Positions 29,292-38,279 of a stretch of DNA of 64,000 nt are shown in pieces. Position 1 is the first letter of the stretch; every line of letters starts with the position of its first letter. The position numbers and the translations under genes were made by a program. The notes under the pieces are model-generated. The model did not search any database and had not been told where the DNA came from. It worked only from the letters and a program-made list of their open reading frames with translations. Origin of the DNA: Cupriavidus lacunae (GTDB taxonomy: Bacteria; Pseudomonadota; Gammaproteobacteria; Burkholderiales; Burkholderiaceae). The DNA is taken from assembly GCF_003353055.1 (NCBI RefSeq), contig NZ_QKWJ01000014.1, forward strand, positions 65,657-129,656, in the 5' to 3' direction.

Positions 29292-29645
29292 TCAGGCCGT
29301 GACGGCTTCGAAGACATAGCCCAGCTCGGCGTCATGCCGCTGCGCGTAGCGCTCGCCGATGACCGGACGTGCCGTGCCCAGCAGGCGGCCGAAGATACGC
29401 ACCGGGCCGACGAAATCGACATAGCCGAGCGCATACGGAGCCAGTCCGCTCTTGGGCGCGGGGTGGATCACGGTGAAGCTGTAGAGCACGCCCGTGCCGG
29501 TGATGGCGACGGTCTCGTGGCCGTCCGCCAGCGGCGAATCGGCGGGCAGCGCCGGGAAGATCCACGCGCCGGTGGCGCGGTCGCGCGAGGCGAGCAAGTG
29601 GGGGATGGGTTCCGCGCTCCAGAGCGGATAGGGCTGGTCTGACAC
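29292..29645 (-). CDS. DUF35 OB-fold protein (thiolase partner)
   Basis: A 117-residue OB-fold protein of the DUF35 family, which binds acyl-CoA and pairs with SCP2-type thiolases. The core GTGVLYSFTVIHPAPKSGLAPYALGYV... region is typical, but the usual four-Cys zinc ribbon is missing: there is no Cys in the protein. A GTG start at 29645 is chosen because CAGGAGA lies nearby. It is the first gene of the six-gene operon. Confidence 0.78.
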   Translation of the reverse strand: MSDQPYPLWSAEPIPHLLASRDRATGAWIFPALPADSPLADGHETVAITGTGVLYSFTVIHPAPKSGLAPYALGYVDFVGPVRIFGRLLGTARPVIGERYAQRHDAELGYVFEAVTA

Positions 29646-29783
29646 GGCAGTCTCCTGTGGGTTGGCCTTGCCGTAATAGTTGTCGTCGGCAGGCTGCGCG
29701 ACAAACGATATTTCGGGCGCGTTCGCTTGAGAAAAAATCAAACGAAAATGCCAGGAAACCCAGGCCGGCAGTTGCGGACAGAA

Positions 29784-30713
29784 TCAGGGCACGATCCCGA
29801 CCAGGCGCGACAGCGACTGCTCAGCGCCCCGGCCGGCCTCCACCACGAAGTCGATGAAGCGCCGGACCCGCACCGGCATCTGGCTGCGATGCGGGTAGTA
29901 CATGTACATGCCGACATTGCTGCTGCTGTACCGCGGCAGGATCGCCTTCAGCCGTCCGCTCACGAGGTCGGCGTGGATCATGTAGGCGGGCAGCTGACCG
30001 ATGCCCATGCCGGCTCGCACCGCTTCGACCTCGGTTTCCACGTCATTGAAGCTCGCCACGGCAGGCACCTCCTGGTAGATCAGGTCGCCGTCCACCTGCA
30101 GCTCCCACGGCACCATGCGCCCGGTCGCGGGGCGGCGGAAGCCCGTGCACTGGTGCTGCAGCAAGTCGTCCAGGGTGGCCGGCTCGCCGTGCCGCGCCAG
30201 GTAATCCGGCGCCGCACAGATGACCAGCGGAAGATCGCACAGCCGTCGCGCCACCAGATTCTGGCCGGGGCTGGTGCCGACGCGGAAGCCGACGTCGATC
30301 CTGGCTTCGACCAGGTCGGTGAAGAGGTCGCTCAGCACCACATCGAAGGTGATGCCGGGATAATGTTCGCGAAAGCCCCGCACCAGCGGGACCAGCACGC
30401 GGCTGCCGAGTGACGGTGGAGCGGTCAGGCGGACCAGGCCGTCGCTGTCGCTCCTGCTGCCGCGGACCTGTTCGAGCGCCTCGTCGAGCTGGCGCATTCC
30501 CGGCGCGGCCAGCTCGAACAGGCGCGCGCCTTCTTCCGTCAGGCTGAGCTTGCGGGTGGTCCGGTGCAGCAGGCGCACGCCGAGATGGTCCTCCAGCGTG
30601 CGCACGGCCTTGCTGGCGGCCTGCGGGGTGACGCCGGCCTCCACCGCGGCGCGATGGAAGCTGCCGGCGCGCACCACGCCGAGGAAGAGGGTGAGGACAC
30701 GGGCCTTGTCCAT
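29784..30713 (-). CDS. LysR-family transcriptional regulator
   Basis: A 309-residue LysR regulator of the CrgA/DmlR-like type. The helix-turn-helix is GSFHRAAVEAGVTPQAASKAVRTLE; the effector domain has VRLTAPPSLGSRVLVPLV. The ATG at 30713 begins MDKARVLTLF. It lies between the Pao-like genes and the thiolase operon, all leftward; which of the two it controls is not clear. Confidence 0.87.
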   Translation of the reverse strand: MDKARVLTLFLGVVRAGSFHRAAVEAGVTPQAASKAVRTLEDHLGVRLLHRTTRKLSLTEEGARLFELAAPGMRQLDEALEQVRGSRSDSDGLVRLTAPPSLGSRVLVPLVRGFREHYPGITFDVVLSDLFTDLVEARIDVGFRVGTSPGQNLVARRLCDLPLVICAAPDYLARHGEPATLDDLLQHQCTGFRRPATGRMVPWELQVDGDLIYQEVPAVASFNDVETEVEAVRAGMGIGQLPAYMIHADLVSGRLKAILPRYSSSNVGMYMYYPHRSQMPVRVRRFIDFVVEAGRGAEQSLSRLVGIVP

Positions 30714-30800
30714 GACTGGCAACCGGAGGTTGGGGATGCGGCCATCATAATGCCAGGCCGTATCACGCAAACAGCAAGAGCAGGCCCGTGCGGATCTGGA

Positions 30801-32918
30801 CTAGCTGTGCTCGACCAGGTGCTCGATGCGGATCGGCAGCTCCCGCACGCGCTTGCCGGTGGCGTGGAACACGGCGTTAGCCACGGCCGGGGCCACGCCC
30901 ACCAGCGCGATTTCACCCAATCCCTTGACGCCCAGCTCATTCACATGGGGATCGGCCTCGTCGACGAAATGCGCTTCCAGCCCCTGGATATCCAGGTTGA
31001 CCGGCACGAGGTAATCCGCCATATGCGCATTCACCGGCCGGCCGTCCCGCGGATCCAGGGCGGTTCGCTCCATCAGCGCCATGCCGATGCCGCCGACCAT
31101 CCCGCCGGTGCATTGGCTGGCCGCGAGGCGCGGATTCACGATCCGGCCCGCGCCATATGCGCCCACCACGCGCCGGACACGGATCGTGCCGACATCGGGA
31201 TCGACGGCGACTTCCACGAACACCGCACCGAAGGCATGCATGGAAAACCGGCTGCGCACCTCGGCATCCGGGCCTGCCGTGGCGCTCGCCTCGATGACGC
31301 CGTCCGTGCGATCCGCGCGCGCCTGGCGCTGGTCCAGCGCGGCGGTGCAGGCGGCGTGCACGGCCGAGCCAACGGACGCGAGGGTCATCGAGCCCCCGTG
31401 TGGCGGGGTAGGCGGGAAATCCGACCGGCCAAGGCTGAAGCGCACGCTGTCCATCGGCAGCCCCAGGGTCTCGGCGGCAATCTGCGTGATCGAGGTATAG
31501 GTGCCGGGCCCCATGTCGCTGGCCGCGGCCTCCACTTCGGCCGTTCCGTCAGCCAGCAGGCGCACGCGAGCGCTGGCTTGCCCATGGAAGACAGGGTAGC
31601 TGGCACAGGCCATCCCCCAGCCGATGCGCAGGCGGCCGTCCCGCATCGAACCGGGCGCGAGCGTGCGGCGGGCCCAGCCGAAGGCGTTGGCGCCGCGTTC
31701 GTAGCAGGCAAGCATGGAGCGGCTGGAGAAGGGAAGCTGCATCCCCTCATCAAGCCGGGGTTCGTTGCGCCGGCGCAGTTCCAGCGGATCCATCCGGAGG
31801 GCATGGGCCAGTTCGTCCATCGCGCATTCCAGCGCGAAGACGCCAGTGGCCTCGCCCGGGGCCCGCATATAAGTCGGCGTGCTGATGTCCAGCGGCACCA
31901 GCCGGTAGCGTGTGCGCACATTGGGGCAGCTATAGAGGAACGGTGTCACCGAAGTGAGTGCCTCGGCGAACTGCTCATACCGGCTGGTTTCGCCAGTGCC
32001 TTCGTGCACGATGCCGGTCAGCTTGCCCTCGGGCGTCGCCGCCAGCGCCACGCGCTGCACCGTCCGCGGCCGGTGTCCCGTCAGATGGAAGGTCTGCCGC
32101 CGCGACAGCACCAGCTTGACGGGCCTGCCCACCTCGCGCGCGGCGACCGCCGCCAGCGTTACGTGCGGCCAGGTGCGCAGGCTGGTGCCGAAGGCGCCGC
32201 CGATAAACGGGCAGACGACATGGACGTTCTCAGCCGGGATGCCGAGGATCGCCGCGATCTCGGCCTGCTCATTGACCACGAACTGGCTCTTGCTCCAGAG
32301 CGTCAGCCGCTCGCCTTCCCAGGCGGCAACGGTGGCGTTCGGCTCGATCGGGACGTGATTCTCGCGCGCGGCATCGTAGGCTGCGTCGATCCTGACCGCC
32401 GCCGCCGCGAGCGCGGCCTCGGGATCGCCGCGGACCCGGTCCGCCGAATGAGGACCCGGCTCACGCCCCGCCTCCGGCACCACGGCTTCGGCGCGCTGGT
32501 CGAGCGGGTCGGAGACCGGTGATTCCTCGGCATAGCGAATATGCAGCAGGCTGGCCGCGTGCTCGGCCTGGTCCAGGGTCTGCGCCACGACCACGGCAAC
32601 CGGCTGGCCGTAGAAGCGGACGCGCTCGTCCTGCAGGACATGCAGGCGTTCGCCGTGCTGCGGATCGATAAAGCCCTTGTGCGGGGCGTACGTCAGTTTC
32701 GGCGCGTTTTCATGGGTCAGTACCGCCAGCACCCCTGGCAGCCGGCGCGCGGCTTCGGCGTCGAGTCCGGCCACGCGTCCCAGCGCGATCGAAGCACCTA
32801 CGATCACCGCGTAGGCCTGTCCCGGCTGGTTGAAGTCGGCGGCATACAGCGCGCTGCCGGTCACCTTGGCACGCCCGTCGATGCGGGCATGCGGCTGGCC
32901 GATATGGTTTGCGTTCAT
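30801..32918 (-). CDS. Molybdenum hydroxylase large subunit (PaoC/YagR-like)
   Basis: A 705-residue molybdopterin-binding subunit of the xanthine dehydrogenase family. Moco-contact segments FIGGAFGTSLRTWP and PHGGSMTLASVGSA and the catalytic Glu in GVKGLGEIALVG are visible. Length and sequence match PaoC/YagR aldehyde oxidoreductases better than true xanthine dehydrogenases. I chose the ATG at 32918: it overlaps the previous stop (ATGA) and GGAGA is properly spaced, unlike for the ATG at 32924. Substrate unknown, probably an aromatic or aliphatic aldehyde. Confidence 0.88.
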   Translation of the reverse strand: MNANHIGQPHARIDGRAKVTGSALYAADFNQPGQAYAVIVGASIALGRVAGLDAEAARRLPGVLAVLTHENAPKLTYAPHKGFIDPQHGERLHVLQDERVRFYGQPVAVVVAQTLDQAEHAASLLHIRYAEESPVSDPLDQRAEAVVPEAGREPGPHSADRVRGDPEAALAAAAVRIDAAYDAARENHVPIEPNATVAAWEGERLTLWSKSQFVVNEQAEIAAILGIPAENVHVVCPFIGGAFGTSLRTWPHVTLAAVAAREVGRPVKLVLSRRQTFHLTGHRPRTVQRVALAATPEGKLTGIVHEGTGETSRYEQFAEALTSVTPFLYSCPNVRTRYRLVPLDISTPTYMRAPGEATGVFALECAMDELAHALRMDPLELRRRNEPRLDEGMQLPFSSRSMLACYERGANAFGWARRTLAPGSMRDGRLRIGWGMACASYPVFHGQASARVRLLADGTAEVEAAASDMGPGTYTSITQIAAETLGLPMDSVRFSLGRSDFPPTPPHGGSMTLASVGSAVHAACTAALDQRQARADRTDGVIEASATAGPDAEVRSRFSMHAFGAVFVEVAVDPDVGTIRVRRVVGAYGAGRIVNPRLAASQCTGGMVGGIGMALMERTALDPRDGRPVNAHMADYLVPVNLDIQGLEAHFVDEADPHVNELGVKGLGEIALVGVAPAVANAVFHATGKRVRELPIRIEHLVEHS

Positions 32919-33888
32919 CTGCATTCTCCTGCCAGTTCGAGGGCTCGTACCACAGTTCGCTGCAGCAGCGCGACCTTGTATCGGTTGCCGGGCAGCGCAG
33001 AGGCGCCCGTAATCGTGGTATGCGCCGCCGCTTCGAAGCTCGCGCGCGTCGGCGGCTTGCCTTGCAGCGCGAGTTCGGCCGCGCGCATGCGCCATGGCCG
33101 GGTGCCCACGCCACCGCACGCGAGGCGAGCGGCCCGGATCACGCCATCCCTGACCTCAAAGGCCGCCGCGGCCGATACCAGTGCAAACTCATACGAGGCC
33201 CGGTCCCGGATCTTCAGGTAGCGCGCAGTCCGTGCATAGGGGAGCGGTGGCACTCGCACCTCGACAATGAGTTCTCCGGCCTGCAAGGTGTGTTCGAGAT
33301 GCGGCGTGGTCCCGGGCAGGCGGTAAAGGTCTTCCACCGGGAAGTGGCGTGCGCCGTGCGGACCCCGTACATGGACCACCGCGTCCAGTGCGACCAGGGC
33401 AACCGCAAGGTCGGACGGATGCGTTGCGGAGCAATGGCCGCTGGCACCCAGGATGGCATTGCCCGCGTGTAAGCCGTCGATGGCCGCGCAGCCGCTGCCC
33501 GGCACGCGCTTGTTGCAGGCGGCATCGAGCATCCGGAAGTAAGGACAGCGCACGCGCTGGAGAAGATTGCCGCCGATGCTGGCCATGTTTCGCAACTGGG
33601 GAGAGGCGCCCTCGATAAGCGACTCGGCGATCACCGGGTGGAGCCGGAAAACGTCCGGATGCGCGGCGACATCGGACATGCGGGCCAGCGCGCCGATGAC
33701 AAGTTCATCGCCTTCCACCCGGATATGGTTCAGCGGCAGCGCGTTGATGTCCACCAGTCGAGTGGGCTGTTCCACGTGCTCGCGCATCAGGTCCACCAGA
33801 GTGGTGCCGCCGGCGATGAAGCGGGCCCCGGCCGCGGCCGCCGCCAGCGCATCAGCTTCCGAGCCGGCCTTCTGCAGTGTGAAGGGGA

Positions 33889-33892
<4 letters not shown>
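32915..33892 (-). CDS. Molybdenum hydroxylase FAD subunit with extra Cys cluster (PaoB/YagS-like)
   Basis: A 325-residue FAD-binding subunit. The FAD motif ARFIAGGTTLVDLM and ASIGGNLLQRVRC are typical. Cys116, 126, 135 and 154 match the extra [4Fe-4S] cluster known from PaoB/YagS. It overlaps both neighbours by ATGA, so the three subunits are translated in a coupled way. Confidence 0.88.
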
Positions 33893-34422
<530 letters not shown>

Positions 34423-34431
34423 AGTCGACAT

Positions 34432-35105
34432 TCCTCTTCGCATAGCCCAAATGACTTGGGCGGTTGGGGACAGGGGCTTCGCTCGGGCCGGCACCACGTC
34501 GGGAACGAACTGCGGGAACGACCAAGGGGCGCATTCTGCAAGTCTCTGCAGGTTTGTCCTGGCCCTGCCCCGCATCGGGACCGAAAGATGTGTGGCGACC
34601 TCGGACTGGTGGGGCAGTCGTTGAAACGCTACAGGCACCGGCGGTCATCGCAATAGAACGTCGTTGCGCTGCGGTGGACGATTCTTGCGCTGACTCGTTG
34701 GATGATAGGTTTGAAGAAGGGGCGCGGCCGGCATGGTTCGCGTCAGGTCCTGCGGATTGTGCGGGCCGGTTTACTTCGACCGGACCTATTCACAGGCGGC
34801 CGCACTTTTTTCGGTCATCGGGCGGCGGTGGCCCTGGCCTGTGAGGCTGGCGTAGGGCAGTGAAGGCATAAGCGCCGGTTTCACAAGTTTGTAATTTGAG
34901 CCCGTCTCCCTTTGCAACAGGAGATGCACCTGACTGCCTCGAGCGTGCGTGCCGGCGCAGAACTGCCCCGCGAGGGGCGGTAGATACACCGGCAGCGCAC
35001 GGCACGGATGTTGCGGGTATTGGACAGCGATGGGCATATCGCCGGCGCATCAGGGCGTCAGGGGGGCTTTCGAAACCTGGCTGCCGTGGAACAAGGAGAG
35101 CTGTC
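34432..35105. other. 674-base stretch without a recognisable gene
   Basis: It must hold the promoter of the Pao-like operon (near 34430-34560) and that of the small peptide gene at 35106. Short open frames on both strands show no family resemblance or ribosome sites. A mildly T-rich segment (CGGCCGCACTTTTTTCGG, near 34799) could end transcription, but nothing upstream on that strand needs it. Confidence 0.5.
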
Positions 35106-35177
35106 ATGAACATAGTCTGGCTTGTTGGAGCCGTAGTCATCATCCTTGCCGTACTTAGTTTCTTCGGCTTGCGATAA
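35106..35177 (+). CDS. 23-residue single-span membrane peptide
   Basis: MNIVWLVGAVVIILAVLSFF followed by GLR and TAA: nearly the whole peptide is one hydrophobic helix with a positively charged end. AAGGAGAGCTGTC gives a strong, well-spaced ribosome site, and a hairpin with a short T-run follows at 35253. This combination makes a real small-protein gene likely. Function unknown. Confidence 0.65.
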   Translation: MNIVWLVGAVVIILAVLSFFGLR

Positions 35178-35252
35178 ATCCGCCTTGCGTGACGGCGATT
35201 GAGCGTACCTCACGCCCTCGACGCACTCGCGTCCTCTACACGCAACCAAACC

Positions 35253-35276
35253 AGCCCAGCCATTCGGGTGGGCTTT
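35253..35276 (+). terminator. Terminator-like hairpin after the small peptide gene
   Basis: AGCCCAGCC-ATTC-GGGTGGGCT with one mismatch, followed by TTT. It lies 75 bases downstream of the 23-residue peptide gene. Confidence 0.5.
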
Positions 35277-35441
35277 CCTGCGTTGGGGCGTGCAGTTGCC
35301 ACGGCCTGTCTCCCTCTCTGCCCCCGATGGCATGCACCTCCGCACCCAAATTTCATCCATTCCGACGACGAACATTGGCGCTGGTCATGTCAACAATGTC
35401 CGACCAAGGCAGCGACAGACCACCCGAGGAGGCAGAGAGAC

Positions 35442-36215
35442 ATGAGCAAGCATCCGTTTGACCTGACAGGCAAAGCGGCGCTGGTAACCGGCGGCAACGG
35501 CGGCATCGGCCTGGGCATTGCCGAAGGCCTGACCGCGGCCGGCGCCGATATCGCGATCTGGGGCACTAACGCGGACAAGAACGCCGCCGCGGCGGACCGG
35601 CTGGCCCGGCATGGCCACAAGGTGCATACCGAACTTTGCGATGTCGGTGACGAGCAAGCGGTCGATGCTGCAATGCAGCGCACGGTGGCCGCGCTGGGAC
35701 GCCTCGATGGCTGCTTTGCCAATGCCGGGGTCGGCAGCGGCAACAAGGGGCCGTTCGATCAGATGGCGACCGAGGCCTGGCGCAGGACCATGCGCGTCAA
35801 CCTGGACGGCGCCTTCTTCACGCTGCGCGCGGCGGTGCGGCAGATGCTGGTGCAGGGCGAGGGCGGGGTGCTGTGCAGCACGGCCTCGGTCGCCGCCATT
35901 GAAGGTGCGCCGCGCTCCGAGCACTATGCCGCCACCAAGGGCGGCGTGATCTCGATGATGCGGGGGCTGGCCGTCGAGTATGCGCGCAAGGGCATCCGCG
36001 CCCATTCGATCCTGCCCGGCTGGATCAAGACCGAAATGACCAGCGTGGCGCAGACCAACGATGCCTTCCAGGAGATGGTGCACAAGCGCGTGCCGATGCG
36101 CCGCTGGGGCGATGGCAGCGACTTCGGCGGAATCGCGATCTATCTGATGAGCCCGGCGTCGGCGTATCACACTGGCGATACCTTCGTGATCGACGGCGGA
36201 TATACGCTGTTCTGA
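35442..36215 (+). CDS. SDR-family dehydrogenase
   Basis: A 257-residue classical short-chain dehydrogenase: TGGNGGIGLG, ANAGVGSG, STASVAAIEG and YAATK. The C-terminal IDGGYTLF is typical of the FabG-like group. CGAGGAGG lies upstream of the ATG at 35442. It stands alone, convergent with the tauY candidate; the substrate is not evident. Confidence 0.87.
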   Translation: MSKHPFDLTGKAALVTGGNGGIGLGIAEGLTAAGADIAIWGTNADKNAAAADRLARHGHKVHTELCDVGDEQAVDAAMQRTVAALGRLDGCFANAGVGSGNKGPFDQMATEAWRRTMRVNLDGAFFTLRAAVRQMLVQGEGGVLCSTASVAAIEGAPRSEHYAATKGGVISMMRGLAVEYARKGIRAHSILPGWIKTEMTSVAQTNDAFQEMVHKRVPMRRWGDGSDFGGIAIYLMSPASAYHTGDTFVIDGGYTLF

Positions 36216-36239
36216 GAGCTGTGCTGAGCGGTGCCTGTA

Positions 36240-36268
36240 GCGTGGGCGCGCCAGGGGCACGCCCACGC
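36240..36268. terminator. Hairpin between convergent SDR and tauY genes
   Basis: GCGTGGGCG, an 11-base loop and CGCCCACGC, followed by GCCCTTTAC. It fills the 58-base gap between two convergent genes and could serve both. Confidence 0.6.
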
Positions 36269-36273
36269 GCCCT

Positions 36274-37719
36274 TTACAGCACGTCGTCCTTCAGGTGATA
36301 CCAGTGATACAAGACCCGCTGCCCCATCCTCCGGAACGGCGCGAACATCCGCGATTCCACCATCTCGCGCACGTTCGGAAACGGCAGCGGTGAGCCGAAG
36401 ATCGGCAGTTCCGGCAGCGTCGACGACTTGCCGGCGACCAGCGCCGCCAGGCGCTTGCCGGCCTGAGCGGAGTACATCACGCCATTGCCGCCGTAGCCCA
36501 TTGCGTAATAGATCGACTGCGCCGGATCGGGCTGCGTGATGCGCGGCATCATGTCGTGGCTGACATCGACCCAGCCCCACCAGGAATAGTCGACCTGGAT
36601 GCCCTGCAGCGCGGGAAACTTGCGGTGCATGTCGGCGATCAGCTTCTGCTTGTACTGCTCCTGCGGCGCGTCGTTGCCGGTGATGGCGCTGCGGCTGCCG
36701 ATCTGCAGGCGGCCGTCGGGCATCAGGCGGTAGTAGTGGCGCAGGATGCGCGTGTCGGTGATGACCTGCGTCGTGCGGAAGTTGCACGCAGCCAGTTCGT
36801 CGGGCGTGAGCGGGCGCGTGACGATGGAGTTCGACAGGATCGGGAACAGCCGGTTCTTGAGCTCCCGGTGCAGCGACTGCGAGGTATAGCCGCCGGTGGC
36901 CACGGCCACGGCGCGGGCGCGCACGACACCGCCAGGGGTGCGCAGGTAGTGCACGCCGTTGCGCGTTTCCCAGCCGGTCACGGGGCTGGACGGATGCACC
37001 TTGGCGCCGAGTTCGCGCGCGCGGCGCAGGTAGCCGAAGGCGAGCTTGCCGGCGTGGATGCCGATGCCTTCGGGCTCATGCATGGCGCCCGCGGATTCCT
37101 TGTCGTCGACATATTCGCGCCGCACGGTGTCGGCGTCCAGGATGCGCGCGTCGTACTTGAAGACTTCGCGCAGGAGCCTGGCTTCCTTCTCCAGCGCGGG
37201 CATGACCTTGGCGCGGTGGGCGATATACAGGTGGCCGCCGGGCTGCGGGTCGCAGTTGATGTCCTTGATCAGCCCCTTGAAGGTCTCCATGCCGTCGCAG
37301 ATTTCTTCATGCAGGCGCAGCGCGGTGTCCAGGCCGTAGCGCTGGATCCACTGCGAGCGCTTGAGCCGCCCCGACGCGCATTGCGCCTGGCCGCCGTTGC
37401 GCGTGCTGCAGCCCCAGCTGACGCGGTTGGCTTCGAGCACGGTGGCCTTGATGCCGTATTCCTGCGCCAGGAAGATGGCGCAGGTCAGGCCGGTAAAGCC
37501 CGAGCCGATGATGGCCACGTCCACGTCGATATCGTGCGTGATCGGGCCGTCGTCGGCGGGCGGCTCGCCCGCGGTGCCGATCCAGTAGGTGGGCGCGTAT
37601 TCGCGGCCGTGACCGGGGGTGGGCGTGTGCAGGGGATCGTAGGCGGGGTCGTACGGCCGGGTGGGCGCGGTGGACTGCTCGCCGGCAAGGAGGCTGCTGC
37701 GGGGGGCTACGGCTTGCAT
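36274..37719 (-). CDS. tauY: FAD-dependent oxidoreductase, probable taurine dehydrogenase large subunit
   Basis: A 481-residue DAO-family flavoprotein. The dinucleotide motif is DVAIIGSGFTGLTCAIFLA (about 67-85) and CSTRNGGQAQCASG follows. The closest well-known relatives are PuuB-type amine oxidoreductases and TauY. It follows, by 15 bases, a SnoaL-like small subunit and a MocR regulator, the tauXY(R) arrangement, and xsc is in the same window, so oxidative deamination of taurine to sulfoacetaldehyde is the best reading. A gamma-glutamylputrescine oxidase is the alternative. GAGGAGA precedes the ATG. Confidence 0.68.
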   Translation of the reverse strand: MQAVAPRSSLLAGEQSTAPTRPYDPAYDPLHTPTPGHGREYAPTYWIGTAGEPPADDGPITHDIDVDVAIIGSGFTGLTCAIFLAQEYGIKATVLEANRVSWGCSTRNGGQAQCASGRLKRSQWIQRYGLDTALRLHEEICDGMETFKGLIKDINCDPQPGGHLYIAHRAKVMPALEKEARLLREVFKYDARILDADTVRREYVDDKESAGAMHEPEGIGIHAGKLAFGYLRRARELGAKVHPSSPVTGWETRNGVHYLRTPGGVVRARAVAVATGGYTSQSLHRELKNRLFPILSNSIVTRPLTPDELAACNFRTTQVITDTRILRHYYRLMPDGRLQIGSRSAITGNDAPQEQYKQKLIADMHRKFPALQGIQVDYSWWGWVDVSHDMMPRITQPDPAQSIYYAMGYGGNGVMYSAQAGKRLAALVAGKSSTLPELPIFGSPLPFPNVREMVESRMFAPFRRMGQRVLYHWYHLKDDVL

Positions 37720-37734
37720 GGCGCGTCTCCTCGG

Positions 37735-38139
37735 TCAGGCTGCGGGCGCTACGACGGGGGGGCGGTCCTTGCGGTACGCATTCTTCACCGCGATCTTGCC
37801 GTCGCGGAAGGTGAAGACGTCGACCATGCGCGCCTCGATGCGGGCGCCGTCGGCACGGGTGCCGCGGAAGGTGGATTCGCTGACGCCGCGCTCGCCCACG
37901 ACAAAGTGGTCGCCATCGACCCACTGCGCGTCGGGGAAGGTCTGCCAGGCCAGCTGGAAGCCTTCGCGCACCGCCTTGTGGCCGATAAAGCTGCGGCCCA
38001 GCAGGTCGGGACCGGCCACGCCGTGGAAGGCGCAGTCATCGGCCATGAAGCCCATCAGGGCTTCGATGTCGTGGCGGTTCCAGGCATCGTTGAAGGCCTG
38101 CAGCAGTTCGATGCCGGCGGCGGTGTTGTCCTTGGACAT
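37735..38139 (-). CDS. tauX: SnoaL-like protein, probable taurine dehydrogenase small subunit
   Basis: A 134-residue NTF2/SnoaL-fold protein (FNDAWNRHDIEALMGFMADDCAFHG; VDVFTFRDGKIAVKNAYRKDRP). TauX small subunits are of this size. It lies directly upstream of the FAD subunit with only 15 bases between, implying a two-subunit enzyme. AGGAGA precedes the ATG at 38139. The name rests on context more than on sequence. Confidence 0.62.
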   Translation of the reverse strand: MSKDNTAAGIELLQAFNDAWNRHDIEALMGFMADDCAFHGVAGPDLLGRSFIGHKAVREGFQLAWQTFPDAQWVDGDHFVVGERGVSESTFRGTRADGARIEARMVDVFTFRDGKIAVKNAYRKDRPPVVAPAA

Positions 38140-38212
38140 GGGTGGGTCTCCTGAGTGTTGTCTGCCGGTCCGTGGGGAACCAGCCATGACTCGAGGATAG
38201 GGAAGCCAGCCG

Positions 38213-38228
38213 TGGCGCTGTAGCGCCA
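38213..38228. promoter_or_regulatory. Palindrome upstream of tauXY, candidate MocR site
   Basis: TGGCGCT-GT-AGCGCCA in the 140-base gap between mocR and tauX. On the coding strand CTGGC recurs just downstream (CACGGCTGGCTTCC). MocR proteins bind repeated sites near the -35 region. It could equally be a transcription stop for mocR. Confidence 0.35.
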
Positions 38229-38279
38229 GTTCGGGACAATCGCTTGGGCCAGCGGCGCGAGACCGTGCCGCTGGCCGGT

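Noticed and set aside
30564..32522. 652-codon plus-strand open frame
   Set aside because: Antisense to the molybdenum hydroxylase large subunit, with His/Arg-rich composition and no domain.
34464..35143. Several 80-126 codon frames on both strands in the empty kilobase
   Set aside because: No ribosome sites, no family resemblance and mutually overlapping; only the 23-codon frame at 35106 has proper signals.
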